Shown in pieces: positions 11,693 through 22,295 of a stretch of 64,000 nucleotides of DNA. Position 1 is the first letter of the stretch; the number at the start of each line of letters is the position of its first letter. The DNA comes from Microbacterium elymi. Its GTDB lineage: Bacteria; Actinomycetota; Actinomycetes; Actinomycetales; Microbacteriaceae. The stretch spans positions 682,001-746,000 of the forward strand of contig NZ_CP091139.2 in assembly GCF_021582895.2 (NCBI RefSeq), read 5' to 3'. Under the pieces are notes generated by a model, which was given only the letters and a program-made list of their open reading frames with translations, did no database searches and had not been told where the DNA came from. The translations under genes were made by a program, and so were the position numbers.

Positions 11693-11848
11693 TCCCTCGC
11701 TCAACGAGCTGTGAGAGGGGCGGCACTCCCTCGCTCAACGAGCTGTGAGAGGGGCGGCACTCCCTCGCCCAACGAGCTGTGAGAGGGGCGGCGCTCCCTC
11801 GCTCAACGAGCTGTGAGAGGGGCGGCACTCCCTCGCCCAACGAGCTGG
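11693..11848. repeat. 34-bp tandem repeat, five copies
   Basis: The motif CAACGAGCTGTGAGAGGGGC recurs with starts at 11702, 11736, 11770, 11804 and 11838, an exact 34-bp period; the fifth copy diverges after CAACGAGCTG. It fills the gap between the start of the secreted SH3 protein and the end of the glycosyltransferase. The period is not a multiple of three and no gene is seen. Confidence 0.9.
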
Positions 11849-11851
11849 GGC

Positions 11852-12966
11852 TCAGAGGTCGGCGTGCAGCTGCCACACGCGGTCGGCGGCACCGCGCCAG
11901 GAGAACGCACGACCGCGGTCGCCGGCGAGCACGCCGAGCCGCTCGAGCCCGGCGACGGATGCCAGCGCCCCGCGGATCCCGTCTTCCAGGGCGTCGACAT
12001 CCTGCCGATCGTCCGTCGCATCGCCGACGACACTGCCGCCGTCGAAGATCACCTCGCGGTGATCGGCCGAGGCGGCGGCCACGACCGGCACCCCCATGGC
12101 CATCGCCTCGACCACGCGCCAGGGGAAGGCGGAGCGCCGGGTCGGGGCGATCAGCAGCGTCGTCGCGTCCAGGACGGCGGCGCGGTCCGCGGCATCCATG
12201 CCCACGGGCACCTGCATCCGATGTTCGCCGATGCCGGCCGCGGCGGCCAGGTCGACGATGGCCGGCTCCTGCCCCTCCTGCGCGTCGAGTACGACGATGG
12301 GCAGGTCGGCTCCGGATGCCGCCACCGCGCGCAAGCCCGTCGTCAGCGCGGCAGAGGGTGCGGCATCACCCACGAGCGCGATCACGGCCTCCGGGACGCC
12401 GAGGGTGCGCCGCCGGCCGACCGCATCGGTGGGCGGCGTGAACCCCGTGGGCGCGGCACCCGTGATCACCCGGATGCGTCCGCCCAGGTCGACGATGCCG
12501 GCCAGCCGCTCGGCCATCGCATGCGTGGGCACGACGACCGCATCGGCGTGCTTGCGCACGCGCCGCAGGCATCGCCTTCGACCAGGTCTGCGCCGGGCGG
12601 GTCAGCTCGTCGGGGTGCTCCCACGCCAGCAGGTCCCACAGGGTGACCACGGTCTGATCGTGATCGTTCACCCGGTCGTGCCGCGACAGCGGCGCGAGCA
12701 GCGTCGGCGAGTGGATCAGTCCCCCGCCCACGCCCGCGGTGACGCCCAGCTGCCAGGCCGCCGCCAGCTCACGCCGCGCCATGCCCAGCCGCCGCACCTC
12801 GGCGAGGCCCGCCATGTCGAACGGCCCGGACGGTACGATCGCCCCGACGTCGCAGCCCGCCGGCGCCGCCTGCACCAGCGCGTGCGCGAGCTCGCGCGAG
12901 GCCATGGCCAGATCGGGGTCGGTCGGGCCGACCAGCTGGTCGAGCACGACCCGCAGGCACGCTCAC
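11852..12966 (-). CDS. Glycosyltransferase, GT4-like (frameshifted)
   Basis: About 370 residues. The N-half contains HDQTVVTLWDLLAWEHPDEL, typical of the acceptor-binding domain of retaining GT-B enzymes. The C-half has VVPTHAMAERL, then LGVPEAVIALVGD, DATTLLIAPTRRSAFPW with RVVEAMAMGVPVVAAASA, the GT4 donor-binding region, and ends FSWRGAADRVWQLHADL. Two breaks, near 12950 and 12563, both show GCCTGC where GCTGC is expected. The start is GTG 12966, just after the stop of the LCP gene. It probably adds a sugar to an envelope glycan; substrate unknown. Confidence 0.82.
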
Positions 12967-12970
12967 AGGC

Positions 12971-14393
12971 TCATCCCTTCGGCGACGACGACGGAGTCGG
13001 CGGATGCAGCGCCTTATGCACCAGGGTATGCACGTACTCGACGTCCGGCGCGGTCTGGTCGACCTGCTGGGCGGGCGTCAGCTCGATCGTCGTGACCTTG
13101 TGCCCCTTCGCCTTGATCGCGAGGTCGGTGAAGTACCCCAGCATCGAGGACGGGATGTCGGTCTTGACCAGGTGCTCCCCCGCCTTCGCGATGTCTTCGA
13201 ACCGGCTGAGCACGGTCGCCGGGGTGAACTGCTTCAGGATCGCCTCCTGCAGCTTGCCGCTGCCGCTTCATGCGGTCCCAGTCGCTCGTCGTCTTGCGCG
13301 AACGGGCATACCACTGGGCGGTCTTGCCGTCCATGTGCTGCTTGCCCTTCTCGATCCAGCCCGTCGCCCACTGGGTGACCGGCTGCCCTCGTACTTCGGC
13401 CCGCCGCCTTCGGGCAGGCGCTCGGTCACCGTGATGTCGACGCCGCCGAGCGCGTCAACCAGGGCGGCGAAGCCGGCCATGTCGATGAACGCGTAGTACG
13501 GGATGTCGATGCCCAGCAGTCCCTCCGCGGCATCCTTCGTCGCCTCGACGCCGGGGGTCGACCCCTTCTTCTCGGCGTCCGGATAGATCTTGCTGCCGTC
13601 ACGGCAGACGTCCAGCTCGGTGTTGAGCTGGTTGATGGCGCCCGTCCAGCCGCAGGTCGCGCTGCCGTGCCCGGTGTGCACGTCGGGGTACAGCGCGTGC
13701 ATCGGACTGTCCTTCGGGAACGGGAAGCCCTCGAGATCGCGCGGGATGCCGGTGATGATCACCCGCCCGGTGTCGGCGTTGACCGAGACCACCGAGATCG
13801 AGTCGAACCGCATCGAGTCGCGGCCCTTCCCGCTGTCGGCCCCCAGCAGCAGGATGTTGTAGTAGCCGTCGGACGGGTCCACGGCCGGGCCGGACGCGCT
13901 GAAGATGCTGCCCAGCGCGCTGCGCGCGGCATCCGTCACCCGCACCGCGTAGGCGGCCGTCCCGCCGGCGACCACCAGCATCGCCACCGAGAGCACGGCG
14001 ATCGCGACCCGGGCGCGCGGTCCGGTCTTGACCAGGCGCACCAGGCGCAGCGTGTCGATCGTGAGGATGATCCACAGCACGACGTACAGCACCAGCAGCG
14101 CCTCGACGGCGAGCAGCACGATCGGGTTGGTGACGATGGTGAGGAATCCGGATCGCCACAGCAGCGCGCCCAGCAGGGCGAGGATCGAGCAGCGGCCACA
14201 TCACGAGGGTCGCGCCCAGGCCGAATCGGCCGAGGCGACGGTTGCCGGCGACCGCCTGTGCCGACCCGGGGATCAGGAAGTTCAGGATCACCAGCCACCA
14301 CCCGCGCCGGGTCATCATCGGGGTCGATGACGCATCCGGATACCGGATCGGCCGCTCCTCGATGAGGTGGCGGCCGGCGGTGGCCGCCGTCAC
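12971..14393 (-). CDS. LytR-CpsA-Psr family phosphotransferase (frameshifted)
   Basis: LCP proteins transfer lipid-linked glycans onto peptidoglycan or other wall acceptors. About 473 residues: an N-terminal cytoplasmic and multi-helix membrane region ([34 protein letters not shown]), then the extracellular catalytic domain with [18 protein letters not shown] and [12 protein letters not shown], including the conserved Arg-Asp pair, and a C-terminal LCP part ending in a Pro/Ser tail. Three breaks lie near 14185, 13388 (GGGGCAGC reads GGGCAGC) and 13258 (CAGCTTGCC for CAGCTGCC). The GTG start at 14393 overlaps the purE stop, so they are coupled. Confidence 0.88.
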
Positions 14394-14905
14394 AGAGACT
14401 CCTTGAGCCGGTGGTTCTTCAGCTCGACCTGTGCCTGCAGCTCTCGTGCGTACGCCTCGACGCGGTCGGCGAGGGCAGGGTCGGATGCCGCGAGGATGCG
14501 CGCCGCGAGCAGCCCGGCGTTCTTCGCCCCGCCGATCGACACGGTCGCGACCGGGATGCCGGCGGGCATCTGGACGATGCTCAGCAGCGAGTCCATCCCG
14601 TCGAGGGTGGCCAGCGGCACGGGCACGCCGATCACCGGAAGCGCCGTCACCGAGGCGAGCATGCCGGGCAGGTGGGCGGCGCCGCCGGCGCCGGCGATGA
14701 TCACCTTCAGGCCGCGCGCACGGGCGGAACGCCCGTATTCGATCAGCTTGTCCGGCGTGCGGTGGGCCGACACCACCTCGACCTCGTGCGGGATCTCGAA
14801 GTCGGTCAGCGCCTGGGAGGCGTCACTCATGACCCGCCAGTCCGAGTCGGAGCCCATGACGACTCCGACGAGGGGCGAGGCGGACGAATGCAGCGGCTCG
14901 GTCAC
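14390..14905 (-). CDS. purE: N5-carboxyaminoimidazole ribonucleotide mutase
   Basis: Class I PurE, moving the carboxyl of N5-CAIR to carbon 4 to give CAIR in purine synthesis. Intact at 171 residues. The family motifs are clear: [34 protein letters not shown] and [19 protein letters not shown]. The start is GTG 14905 (VTEPLHSS), as the upstream extension is Arg/Pro-rich and not conserved-looking. It works with purK immediately upstream on the same strand. Confidence 0.95.
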   Translation of the reverse strand: MTEPLHSSASPLVGVVMGSDSDWRVMSDASQALTDFEIPHEVEVVSAHRTPDKLIEYGRSARARGLKVIIAGAGGAAHLPGMLASVTALPVIGVPVPLATLDGMDSLLSIVQMPAGIPVATVSIGGAKNAGLLAARILAASDPALADRVEAYARELQAQVELKNHRLKESL

Positions 14906-15048
14906 CCGACAAGGGTAGGGCGCCCGCCTGGAAGATCCCCGCAACGGCGCGGTTCTTCATGGCGAACCGGCGGGATGGGCGGACCGGCCTGCTCGCCACG
15001 GGGCTGCCGTCCGGGGCTCGTGGCACCCCGACCGAGCGCAAGCCGCGC

Positions 15049-16186
15049 TCAGCTCGCGAAGAACTCCGCGGCGGCGCGGGCGTCGTAGACCGCGTCGTCC
15101 AGGTCATCGCCCACGGCGGTGACGTGGCCGACCTTGCGACCGGGCCGCGGCTCCTTGCCGTAGGTGTGCACCTTCACGTCGGGGTGGGCCTGGAACACGC
15201 GCGCGAACGGCTCGTCCATGCGGCCGGAGGACGGCCCGCCCAGGATGTTCACCATGACCGCCCACGGCTTGCCGCGGCGTGGCATCGCCCAGCGGCAGAT
15301 CCAGCACCGCGCGCAGATGCTGCTCGAATTGGCCGGTCACCGCGCCGTCCTGCGACCAGTGCCCGGAGTTGTGCGGCCGCATCGCCAGCTCGTTGACCAG
15401 CACCCGGTCATCGGTCGTCTCGAACAGCTCGACCGCCAGCATCCCGGTCACGCCCAGCCCCTCGGCCAGCCCCGTTCCGACCTCGGCCGCGGCGTTGGCG
15501 AGCCGCGCGGTCAGATGGGGCGCGGGCGCGAAGACCTCGGCGCACACACCCTCGCGCTGCACGGTCTCGACGACCGGATAGGCGCGCATCTGGCCGGACG
15601 GCCGACGCGCCACCTGCTGTGACAGCTCGCGCCGGAAGTCGACGAGCTCCTCGACCAGCAGCGCCCCGCCGCGCGCGTCCTCGGCCAGGCTCGCGAACCA
15701 GTCCTCGGCCTCGGCCGCGACGCGGACGACCCGCACTCCCTTGCCGTCGTAGCCGCCGCGCGGGGTCTTCACGACCGCCCGGCCGCCGTGGCCGTCCAGG
15801 AACTGCTGGAGCTGCGCCGGCTCGGATGCCGCGGCCCAGTCGGGCTGCGGCATCCCGAGCTCGTCCAGCCGTGCGCGCATGAGCAGCTTGTCCTGCGCGT
15901 ACTGCAGGGCATCGGGACCGGGCCGCACGGCGATGCCGGCATCGACCAGACCGCGCAGCACCTCCTGCGGCACGTGCTCGTGGTCGAACGTGACGACGTC
16001 GACGTCGCGCGCGAAGGCGAGCACCGTGTCGAGGTCGCGGTAATCGCCGACGGCGGTCGCCGCCAGCTTCGCGGACATGCCCTCCTGCTCGGCGAGCACC
16101 GACAGCTCGATCCCGAGCTCGACCGCCGGAGCGATCATCATCCGCGCCAACTGGCCACCACCGACGACTCCGACTCGCAGGGACAT
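15049..16186 (-). CDS. purK: 5-(carboxyamino)imidazole ribonucleotide synthase (frameshifted)
   Basis: ATP-grasp enzyme making N5-CAIR from AIR, bicarbonate and ATP, feeding PurE. About 378 residues: LRVGVVGGGQLARMM at the start, FDHEHVP, VVKTPRGGYDGKGV, and the active-site region ELAMRPHNSGHWSQDGA. The frame breaks near 15283, where CGGCAAGCCG should be CGGCAGCCG; after correction the C-terminus continues PWAVMVNILGG to EFFAS. About 140 bases separate it from purE. Confidence 0.93.
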
Positions 16187-16251
16187 CCCGCTCCTTTCGT
16201 CCGGTCCATTCTCGCGCACGCCGGGCGCCCGTGTCGGCGCCGCCGCGACGG

Positions 16252-16806
16252 TCAGGTCGACGAGGCGAGCGGGATCGAGGTCGCGTCGCGGTGCGCGAGG
16301 ATCTGGTTGACCTCGACCTGGTCGACGAGCGCCTCGTGCACGAGCGCGACGCTGGGCACGTTCTTCCAGCTTGCATCGGGTCGTCCACGCCGTCCGAGAG
16401 GGTGAGTGTGCCCACGCCCCAGAGACGCTGGAGGATGCCGCGGCGCACGGTGATGGTGTACCCGCGCACATGCTCGAGATCGCGGCGTCGCACGCGCAGG
16501 ATGCCGCGGCGCTCGATGATCCGCCGGGTGGTGAGCGTGTAGACGTGTGCCCACCAGGCCAGGAACGGCAGCAGGACGAGGAGGAACACGACCACCGCGG
16601 CGCCGGCCGCCAGCATCCAATTCTCGAAGGGCGACGGCAGGTTGCTCCAGAAGTAGCCGACGGCGCCGGCGACGGCGATGAGCACGAGGGCCGACCAGAT
16701 GAGGCGGCGGGCGTGCGGGCGGAACCGCGCCACCCGCAGCTCGGGCGTGGGCGAGCCCGGAGCAGGCGCGAACGGCCGCCCCCCGATGCTCGTCGGCTTG
16801 CGTCAT
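16252..16806 (-). CDS. PH-domain membrane protein (bPH2, YdbS-like; frameshifted)
   Basis: About 184 residues. The N-terminus is MTQPTSIGGRPFAPAPGSP once an extra base near 16797 (GACGCAAGCC for GACGCAGCC) is removed. Two hydrophobic helices follow (LIWSALVLIAVAGAVGYF; AAVVVFLLVLLPFLAWW), then a bacterial PH region YTLTTRRIIERRGILRVRRRDLEHVR and the end HEALVDQVEVN. A second break lies near 16372 (net one base missing). Function is unknown; proteins of this class sit in the membrane and are common in actinobacteria. Confidence 0.8.
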   Translation of the reverse strand: MTQADEHRGAAVRACSGLAHARAAGGAVPPARPPPHLVGPRAHRRRRRRRLLLEQPAVALRELDAGGRRRGGRVPPRPAAVPGLVGTRLHAHHPADHRAPRHPARATPRSRACARVHHHRAPRHPPASLGRGHTHPLGRRGRPDASWKNVPSVALVHEALVDQVEVNQILAHRDATSIPLASST

Positions 16807-16870
16807 GCCCCCATTCTGGCCGCCGCCGCCGACATCTCCCGCATCCGCGCGGGATGTCGGCGGGTCGCGA

Positions 16871-17665
16871 TCAGAGCGGGGCGGCGCCGCGCACGTGCAC
16901 GACATCCCCAGCCGAGACTGCGATCTCGGTCGCACCCGACTGCACCACGAGCCGGCCCTCGTCGTCGAGGCGCTGCGCGCGCCCCTCCAGCGTCGAACCG
17001 TCGGGCATCGACACCCGCACGTCGGCGCCGATCGTCGCGCACAGCGCCTCGACCTCGCCGCGCACCCCGGCCTCGGCCGCGCGTCCGCCGCTGCGGGCCA
17101 GCGCGGTCAGCTGCTCGTCCAGCGCCACGAGGTAGTCGGCCAGCAGCCGGTCCTCATCCACGGTGCGGCCGATGGCGGCGAACGAGGTCGCGGTGACCAC
17201 CGGCAGGTCGACCCGGGCCATGGTCGTGTTGATCCCCGATCCGATGACCACGGCATCCGGGGCGACGACCTCGGCGAGGATGCCGCAGATCTTGCCGCCG
17301 TCCACGAGCACGTCGTTCGGCCATTTCAGCGCCGCCGAATGCCCCGAGCCACCCAGCTGCGCGCGGATCGCACGGGTCATCGCCGCCCCCGCGATCAGCG
17401 GGATCCAGCCGCGCGCGGCGGGCGGGACATCCGCCACCCGCACGAGCACCGAGACGGCCAGGGCGGTCCCCGGCGGTGCGGTCCAGGAGCGGTCGAGCCG
17501 GCCGCGACCGGCGCGCTGATCGTGCGTCAGCAGGAGGGACAGATGCGGCCACCCCAGCGGATCCGCCGCGACGGCGGCCGCGACATCCGCGTTCGTCGAC
17601 CCGGTCGAGGAGCGCACCTGCACCCGGGGACTGACCGCGGCGGTCCGCGGATATGCCTCAGTCAT
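16871..17665 (-). CDS. birA: Biotin--[acetyl-CoA-carboxylase] ligase
   Basis: Attaches biotin to the carrier domain of biotin-dependent carboxylases. Intact, 264 residues. Motifs: [12 protein letters not shown], the biotinyl-AMP loop [26 protein letters not shown] and VIGSGINT. It lacks an N-terminal winged helix, so it is a monofunctional ligase. It is divergent from the acyl-CoA carboxylase beta gene, whose partner alpha subunit (25.2 kb) carries its target Lys. Confidence 0.95.
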   Translation of the reverse strand: MTEAYPRTAAVSPRVQVRSSTGSTNADVAAAVAADPLGWPHLSLLLTHDQRAGRGRLDRSWTAPPGTALAVSVLVRVADVPPAARGWIPLIAGAAMTRAIRAQLGGSGHSAALKWPNDVLVDGGKICGILAEVVAPDAVVIGSGINTTMARVDLPVVTATSFAAIGRTVDEDRLLADYLVALDEQLTALARSGGRAAEAGVRGEVEALCATIGADVRVSMPDGSTLEGRAQRLDDEGRLVVQSGATEIAVSAGDVVHVRGAAPL

Positions 17666-17814
17666 GGCATCACCCTACGGGGCATCGCCCGCGCGCGGAG
17701 CCGCCACCGGCGGGGCGGGACGAGGCGGAGGCAGAGGAGGTCCACAGGGGATCGGGCAACCCCTTGTGCGTGGTCTCCAACCGTCGCGGCAGGTGGATCG
17801 TTAGGGTGGAATGC

Positions 17815-19400
17815 GTGACGGAACCCGACCTCTCCACGACCGCCGGCAAGATCGCCGATCTGCGCAACCGCTACCAGGAGGCGGTCGTCGATGCCGAGGC
17901 ATCCGCGCTGCAGAAGCGGCACGCGAAGCACAAGCTCACCGCGCGCGAGCGCATCGAGCTGCTGCTGGACACCGGCTCGTTCACCGAGATCGACGAATAC
18001 GTGCGGCACCGCACCACCGCGTTCGGGATGGACAAGTCCCGGCCCTACGGCGATTCGGTCGTCACCGGCGTCGGCACGATCCACGGGCGCACCGTCGCCG
18101 TCTACGCGCAGGACTTCTCCACGTTCGGCGGGTCGCTGGGCGAGGTGGCCGGCGAGAAGATCATCAAGGTCATGGAGCTCGCGCTGCGCGGCGGGATGCC
18201 GATCATCGGCATCCTGGATTCCGGCGGCGCGCGCATCCAGGAGGGCGTGGTCGCCCTCGGCAAGTACGGCGAGATCTTCCGCCTCAACACCGCCGCATCC
18301 GGGGTGATCCCGCAGATCTCGATCATCATGGGCCCGGCGGCCGGCGGCGCGGTCTACTCCCCGCCCTGACCGACTTCGTGATCATGGTCGACAAGACCAG
18401 CCAGATGTTCGTCACCGGGCCGGACGTGATCAAGACCGTCACCGGCGAGGACGTCGGCATGGAAGAGCTGGGTGGCGCCTACACGCACAACACCCGCTCG
18501 GGCGTCGCGCACTACCTCGCCGAAGACGAGGACGACGCGATCGACTACGTCCGCACGATGCTCAGCTACCTGCCCGACAACAACATGGCCGAGCTGCCGG
18601 TGTACGAGACCGGGTTCGAATGGGAGACGACGGATGCCGATCGCACGCTGAATGCGATCATCCCGGACTCGCCCAACCAGCCGTACGACATCCACCAGGT
18701 GATCACGCACCTGGTCGACGACGGCGACTTCCTCGAGGTGCAGCCGCTGTTCGCACCGAACATCGTTGTCGGGCTCGGGCGGATCGACGGCCGCACGGTC
18801 GGGATCATCGCCAACCAGCCGAACCAGATGGCCGGCACCCTGAACATCGAGGCCGGTGAGAAGGCGAGCCGATTCGTCCGGTTCTGCGACGCATTCTCCA
18901 TCCCCATCGTCACGCTCGTGGACGTGCCCGGCTACCTGCCCGGCACCGACCAGGAGTGGACCGGCGTCATCCGCCGCGGCGCGAAGCTGCTCTACGCGTA
19001 TGCCGAGGCGACCGTGCCGCTGGTCACCGTCATCCTGCGCAAGGCCTACGGCGGCGCGTACATCGTGATGGGCTCCAAGCAGCTCGGCGCCGACGTCAAC
19101 GTCGCCTGGCCGACGGCCGAGATCGCCGTGATGGGCGGTCAGGGCGCCGTCAACATCCTGTACCGCGGCGAGCTCAAGCGCGCCGAAGAGGCCGGTGAAG
19201 ACATCGCCGCCGTGCGGGCGCGGCTGGCGAACGAGTACCTGTACAACGTGGCGTCCCCGTTCCTGGCGGCCGAGCGCGGCGAGCTGGACAGCATCATCGA
19301 GCCCGCCCAGACCCGCGTGTTCATCGCGAAGTCGCTGCGCGCCCTGCGCGGCAAGCGCGCCAGCCAGCCGCCGAAGAAGCACGGTAACATCCCGCTATGA
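17815..19400 (+). CDS. accD: Acyl-CoA carboxylase beta subunit (carboxyltransferase; frameshifted)
   Basis: Carboxyltransferase of an acetyl/propionyl-CoA carboxylase, about 528 residues. Seen: [42 protein letters not shown], then the second crotonase-like half with [45 protein letters not shown] and a C-terminus ending KKHGNIPL. The frame breaks at about 18361, where TCCCCGCCC lacks one G and creates a false TGA. The start is GTG 17815 ([11 protein letters not shown]). The stop overlaps the epsilon subunit start by ATGA. Confidence 0.95.
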
Positions 19401-19636
19401 GCCTGCCGGACACGCCCGCAGCGGACGCTTCGACGCTGCGTGTCGACGTGGTGCGCGGCACCCCGACCGACGAGGAGCTGGCCGCCCTGATCGCGGTCGT
19501 CACCGAGGTCTACAGCCAGGAAGAGGCATCCGCCACCGCCGCCGACCGGTCGGACCGCTCGGCTTGGCAGATCTCGGCGCGCAGCCTGCGCAGCCCGCTG
19601 CGACGGGACCTCGGCTGGGGGCGTTTCGGCGGCTGA
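19397..19636 (+). CDS. accE: Acyl-CoA carboxylase epsilon subunit
   Basis: 79-residue small protein overlapping the beta-subunit stop by four bases. The core [17 protein letters not shown] matches the actinobacterial AccE/PccE family, which stimulates the beta-alpha complex, and the C-terminus [22 protein letters not shown] Trp-containing tail is typical. It is preceded by no separate promoter and is almost certainly co-transcribed with the beta subunit. Confidence 0.9.
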   Translation: MSLPDTPAADASTLRVDVVRGTPTDEELAALIAVVTEVYSQEEASATAADRSDRSAWQISARSLRSPLRRDLGWGRFGG

Positions 19637-19669
19637 GGGCGCCGGGTGGATGCCGCATCCTGCCCGACG

Positions 19670-19681
19670 TTACGCGCGTAA
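19670..19681. promoter_or_regulatory. 12-bp perfect palindrome TTACGCGCGTAA
   Basis: This lies 34 bases after the epsilon subunit stop, in a gap of about 310 bases that otherwise shows no gene. It could be a regulator binding site, but no promoter is evident next to it and no gene starts nearby on either strand. Confidence 0.25.
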
Positions 19682-19832
19682 ATGTCCCCCAAAATACCTA
19701 CAGACACACCGCTTGCCACCGTCGGATACTTGAACTGCTGGAACGCTTCTGCGTTCGGCTGGCCGGCTCGTCCAGGGTAGACGAGTTCAGGTTCGGCCAC
19801 CGTGGATGGTTTTCGGGTAACCGTCCACCACG

Positions 19833-19872
19833 GGCGAGGGGCGGGCGGCTTCGCCGCCCCTCGCCTTTCTCT
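19833..19872 (+). terminator. Rho-independent terminator after accDE
   Basis: A perfect 12-bp stem, GGCGAGGGGCGG pairing with CCGCCCCTCGCC, is followed by TTTCTCTT. It lies between the plus-strand carboxylase genes and the convergent membrane protein gene, so it may serve the plus strand and, weakly, both. A second, smaller hairpin (CCGTGGATGGTT / AACCGTCCACC) lies just upstream at ~19797-19830. Confidence 0.7.
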
Positions 19873-19946
19873 TCGCCTCGGCGCTCCTCGGCGCAGGCGC
19901 CCGGTCACGGGTCGTCTCGACCCGCCGGGCTCGCGCTCTGGCGGGT

Positions 19947-21042
19947 TCAGTCTTCGTCGACCGCCGGGCGCGGGATCTCACGCCACAGGTCGACGCTGTC
20001 CTCATCGGAGTGGGCCGACTGGGATCCCCCGGCGGCGGAGCGTCCGACGACGGTCACCGCGATCCGCGGATGCGCCGAGGCACGGATGTACAGCCGGTCC
20101 GACTCGGCCTCGCGCACAGCGGCGGCCAGATCGGCGCGGATCTCCTCCAGATCGGGCTCGGCGAGCCCGTCGAGCCCGCCTTCGTCGACGACCGAGACCG
20201 TGGCGCCGCGACGACGGGCGGCATCCAGCTCGGCCCGCACGCCGTCGTCGAGCAGCCGCGCCCCGCGCAGCTCGTCGCGCAGCTGCCCTCGGAGATGCGC
20301 GCCTCGGCACGCTCGCGCTCGTCGAGGTCGCCGCCCTTCTCGATCGCGCGCGACAGGATCGGCCCCGCCACCGCCAGCGCACGCTGAACCTGGATGCGCC
20401 GCTCGCGCTGCCGGCCGAGCTGCGCGGCCCGCCACGCCGACGCCGCCCGCTCGCAGCTGGGCCAGGCGTGCCGTGTCGCGCGCGGCACGGTCCATCGACA
20501 GCAGGCGAGCTGCGCGGCCACGACCCACATCACCGAGCCGACGAGTCCGGCCGTCAACGCAGGCCCCACACCCAGCCAGGCGATCGTCGACACCCCCAGC
20601 GCAAGAAGGCCGATCCACGACATCCACGGCCGCCGCCGCACCATGATGATCGTCATCAGCAGCCCGATCGCCCCGACGTACCAGGTGCCGAAAGACGAGG
20701 TCCGCGAGGCAGGATCCAACGCGAACGGCACCGTGTTGGGGATCACCAGAGCCACCAGCAGCGCCAGCCCGCACACCCACAGCGGCAGGGTGTTCGGCCC
20801 CCGCCGTCCCGTCGTCATCATGCCGATCTCTTCGTCATCGCCGGACTCGGCCGCCGGAGGCGGCGGAGGCGGCCCGTCGATGAACAGGCAGAGCGCGGCC
20901 ACGATCATGTACAGCGCGACCGACAGCAGCGCATGATCGGGCGGTCGACGTCGCCGCCGGCCCAGACCAGGCCGCGGGCGGCGAGGTAGAGGGCGAACGC
21001 CGCCCCGAGGGCGGTGAGGATGCCGCGCACACTCCGGTTCAT
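19947..21042 (-). CDS. Uncharacterised multi-pass membrane protein (frameshifted)
   Basis: About 366 residues after repair; I do not recognise the family. The N-terminus MNRSVRGILTALGAAFALYL is a membrane helix; further helices include LYMIVAALCLFI, LWVCGLALLVALVIPNTV, AIGLLMTIIMV and WIGLLALGVSTIAWLGVG. A charged, coiled-coil-like region (RAIEKGGDLDERERAEARI) leads to a soluble C-terminal domain with DRLYIRASAHPRIAVTVVG. Four breaks lie near 20945, 20508, 20460 and 20287, most beside GCAGC/GCTGC. The start ATG overlaps the stop of the sensor kinase gene, so it is probably an accessory partner of that two-component pair. Confidence 0.65.
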
Positions 21043-22295
21043 GCGCCCTCCGCCCATTCCAGGGCGACGCGGGTTCCGTGCTCGTCCGACGCGATGCGTG
21101 CCCGTCCACCGACAGCGGCCACCCGGGTCACGATCGACGCGCTGATCCCCAGACGGTCGTCCGGGACGGCTGCCGGATCGAATCCCGGACCGGAATCGCG
21201 GACCAGCACCGAGACCTGGACGGGCTCGCTCGCGCAGGTCACGCTCACGCGCAGACCCGCGGCATCCGCATGCTGGATGGCATTGGCGATCGCCTGCGCG
21301 GCCGCCAGCGCGAGGGCGCGGGCGACGACCCCGGGGAGCCGGATCTCACCGGCGCCGCGAGTGAGCTCCACTCGCACCGGGTGGCCGAGTTCGACAGCGG
21401 ATGCCTCGATCTCGCGTGCGATCGAGTCCACATCGACCGGAGCCTCGGACCCCATCCCCGCATCGCGCTCGGCGTTGGCCAGGCGGGTCAGGGCCTCGCG
21501 TGCCATCCCGACCGCCAGGGTGCGCTCGCGGGGGCTCTGCGCGCGCTCGACCGCGATCAGGGCCGCCAGGACGCTGTCGTGCATGAGCGCGCCCACCGCG
21601 ACCCGCTCCTGCTCGGTGGCCTCGGCCGCGGCCGCGGCGGCGTAGGACGAGACCGCCTGGGCGCGTGCGGTGTCGACGTTGGCGGCGACGGTGCGGAACA
21701 CCCAGCCGAGTGCGACCAGGATGCCGCCCAGGATCAGCGCGAACGACACGTCCAGCGCGACCGGCACGGCGAAGCCCGGGGCGAATCCGCACTGCACCAG
21801 GCGCGAGATGCCCCACAGCACCGGGATCGCCAGGGTGAAGACGATCTGCCAGGGAAGCGTGAACGCCAGCACCGAGGCGACGGTGCCGATGTTGATCAGG
21901 TAGAACATCCACGGCTCGACCGAGTGCGAGGCGGGCATGCCCGCCGCCGCGATCGGCCAGAGCACGAGGCAGGCGATGTAGGCGGCGGCGAACAACGGGG
22001 CGAACACCCGCAGCCCGCGGCCCGCGAAGCACGCCAGCAGCATGAGCGCGAGCGCGCCGAACACGATGATCTCGAGGATGGGGTGCCATTCCGGCCGTTC
22101 GGCCGGGGCATCCATCGCGGCGAACAGCCCCTGCAGCCCGAGGGCGATGCAGCCGACGGCCACCACCAGGCCGATGATCCGCTCGACCCGGGTGCGGGTG
22201 AACGAGCCGAGTCGCGCAACCGTCTCGCGGGACTGCGGCAGCTGGCCCCACGCGGCGCTCAGCGCGGCGCGATCGGTGTCACGCGTCACCGGCAT
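21039..22295 (-). CDS. Sensor histidine kinase, HisKA_3/NarL-type
   Basis: Intact 418-residue membrane kinase. About six to eight hydrophobic segments fill residues 40-210 with no clear extracellular domain, as in intramembrane sensing kinases. The phospho-acceptor region reads EQERVAVGALMHDSVLAAL, with His followed by Asp as in HisKA_3 proteins. The ATPase domain has AIANAIQHADAAG (N-box) and VRDSGPGFDP (G1). It overlaps the downstream membrane protein gene by ATGA and lies just downstream of a LuxR-type response regulator, its likely partner. The signal is unknown. Confidence 0.88.
   Translation of the reverse strand: MPVTRDTDRAALSAAWGQLPQSRETVARLGSFTRTRVERIIGLVVAVGCIALGLQGLFAAMDAPAERPEWHPILEIIVFGALALMLLACFAGRGLRVFAPLFAAAYIACLVLWPIAAAGMPASHSVEPWMFYLINIGTVASVLAFTLPWQIVFTLAIPVLWGISRLVQCGFAPGFAVPVALDVSFALILGGILVALGWVFRTVAANVDTARAQAVSSYAAAAAAEATEQERVAVGALMHDSVLAALIAVERAQSPRERTLAVGMAREALTRLANAERDAGMGSEAPVDVDSIAREIEASAVELGHPVRVELTRGAGEIRLPGVVARALALAAAQAIANAIQHADAAGLRVSVTCASEPVQVSVLVRDSGPGFDPAAVPDDRLGISASIVTRVAAVGGRARIASDEHGTRVALEWAEGA

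Noticed and set aside
19510..19908. Small minus-strand gene in the accE downstream gap
   Set aside because: The frame overlaps the epsilon subunit and a terminator hairpin and shows no family motif or ribosome binding site.
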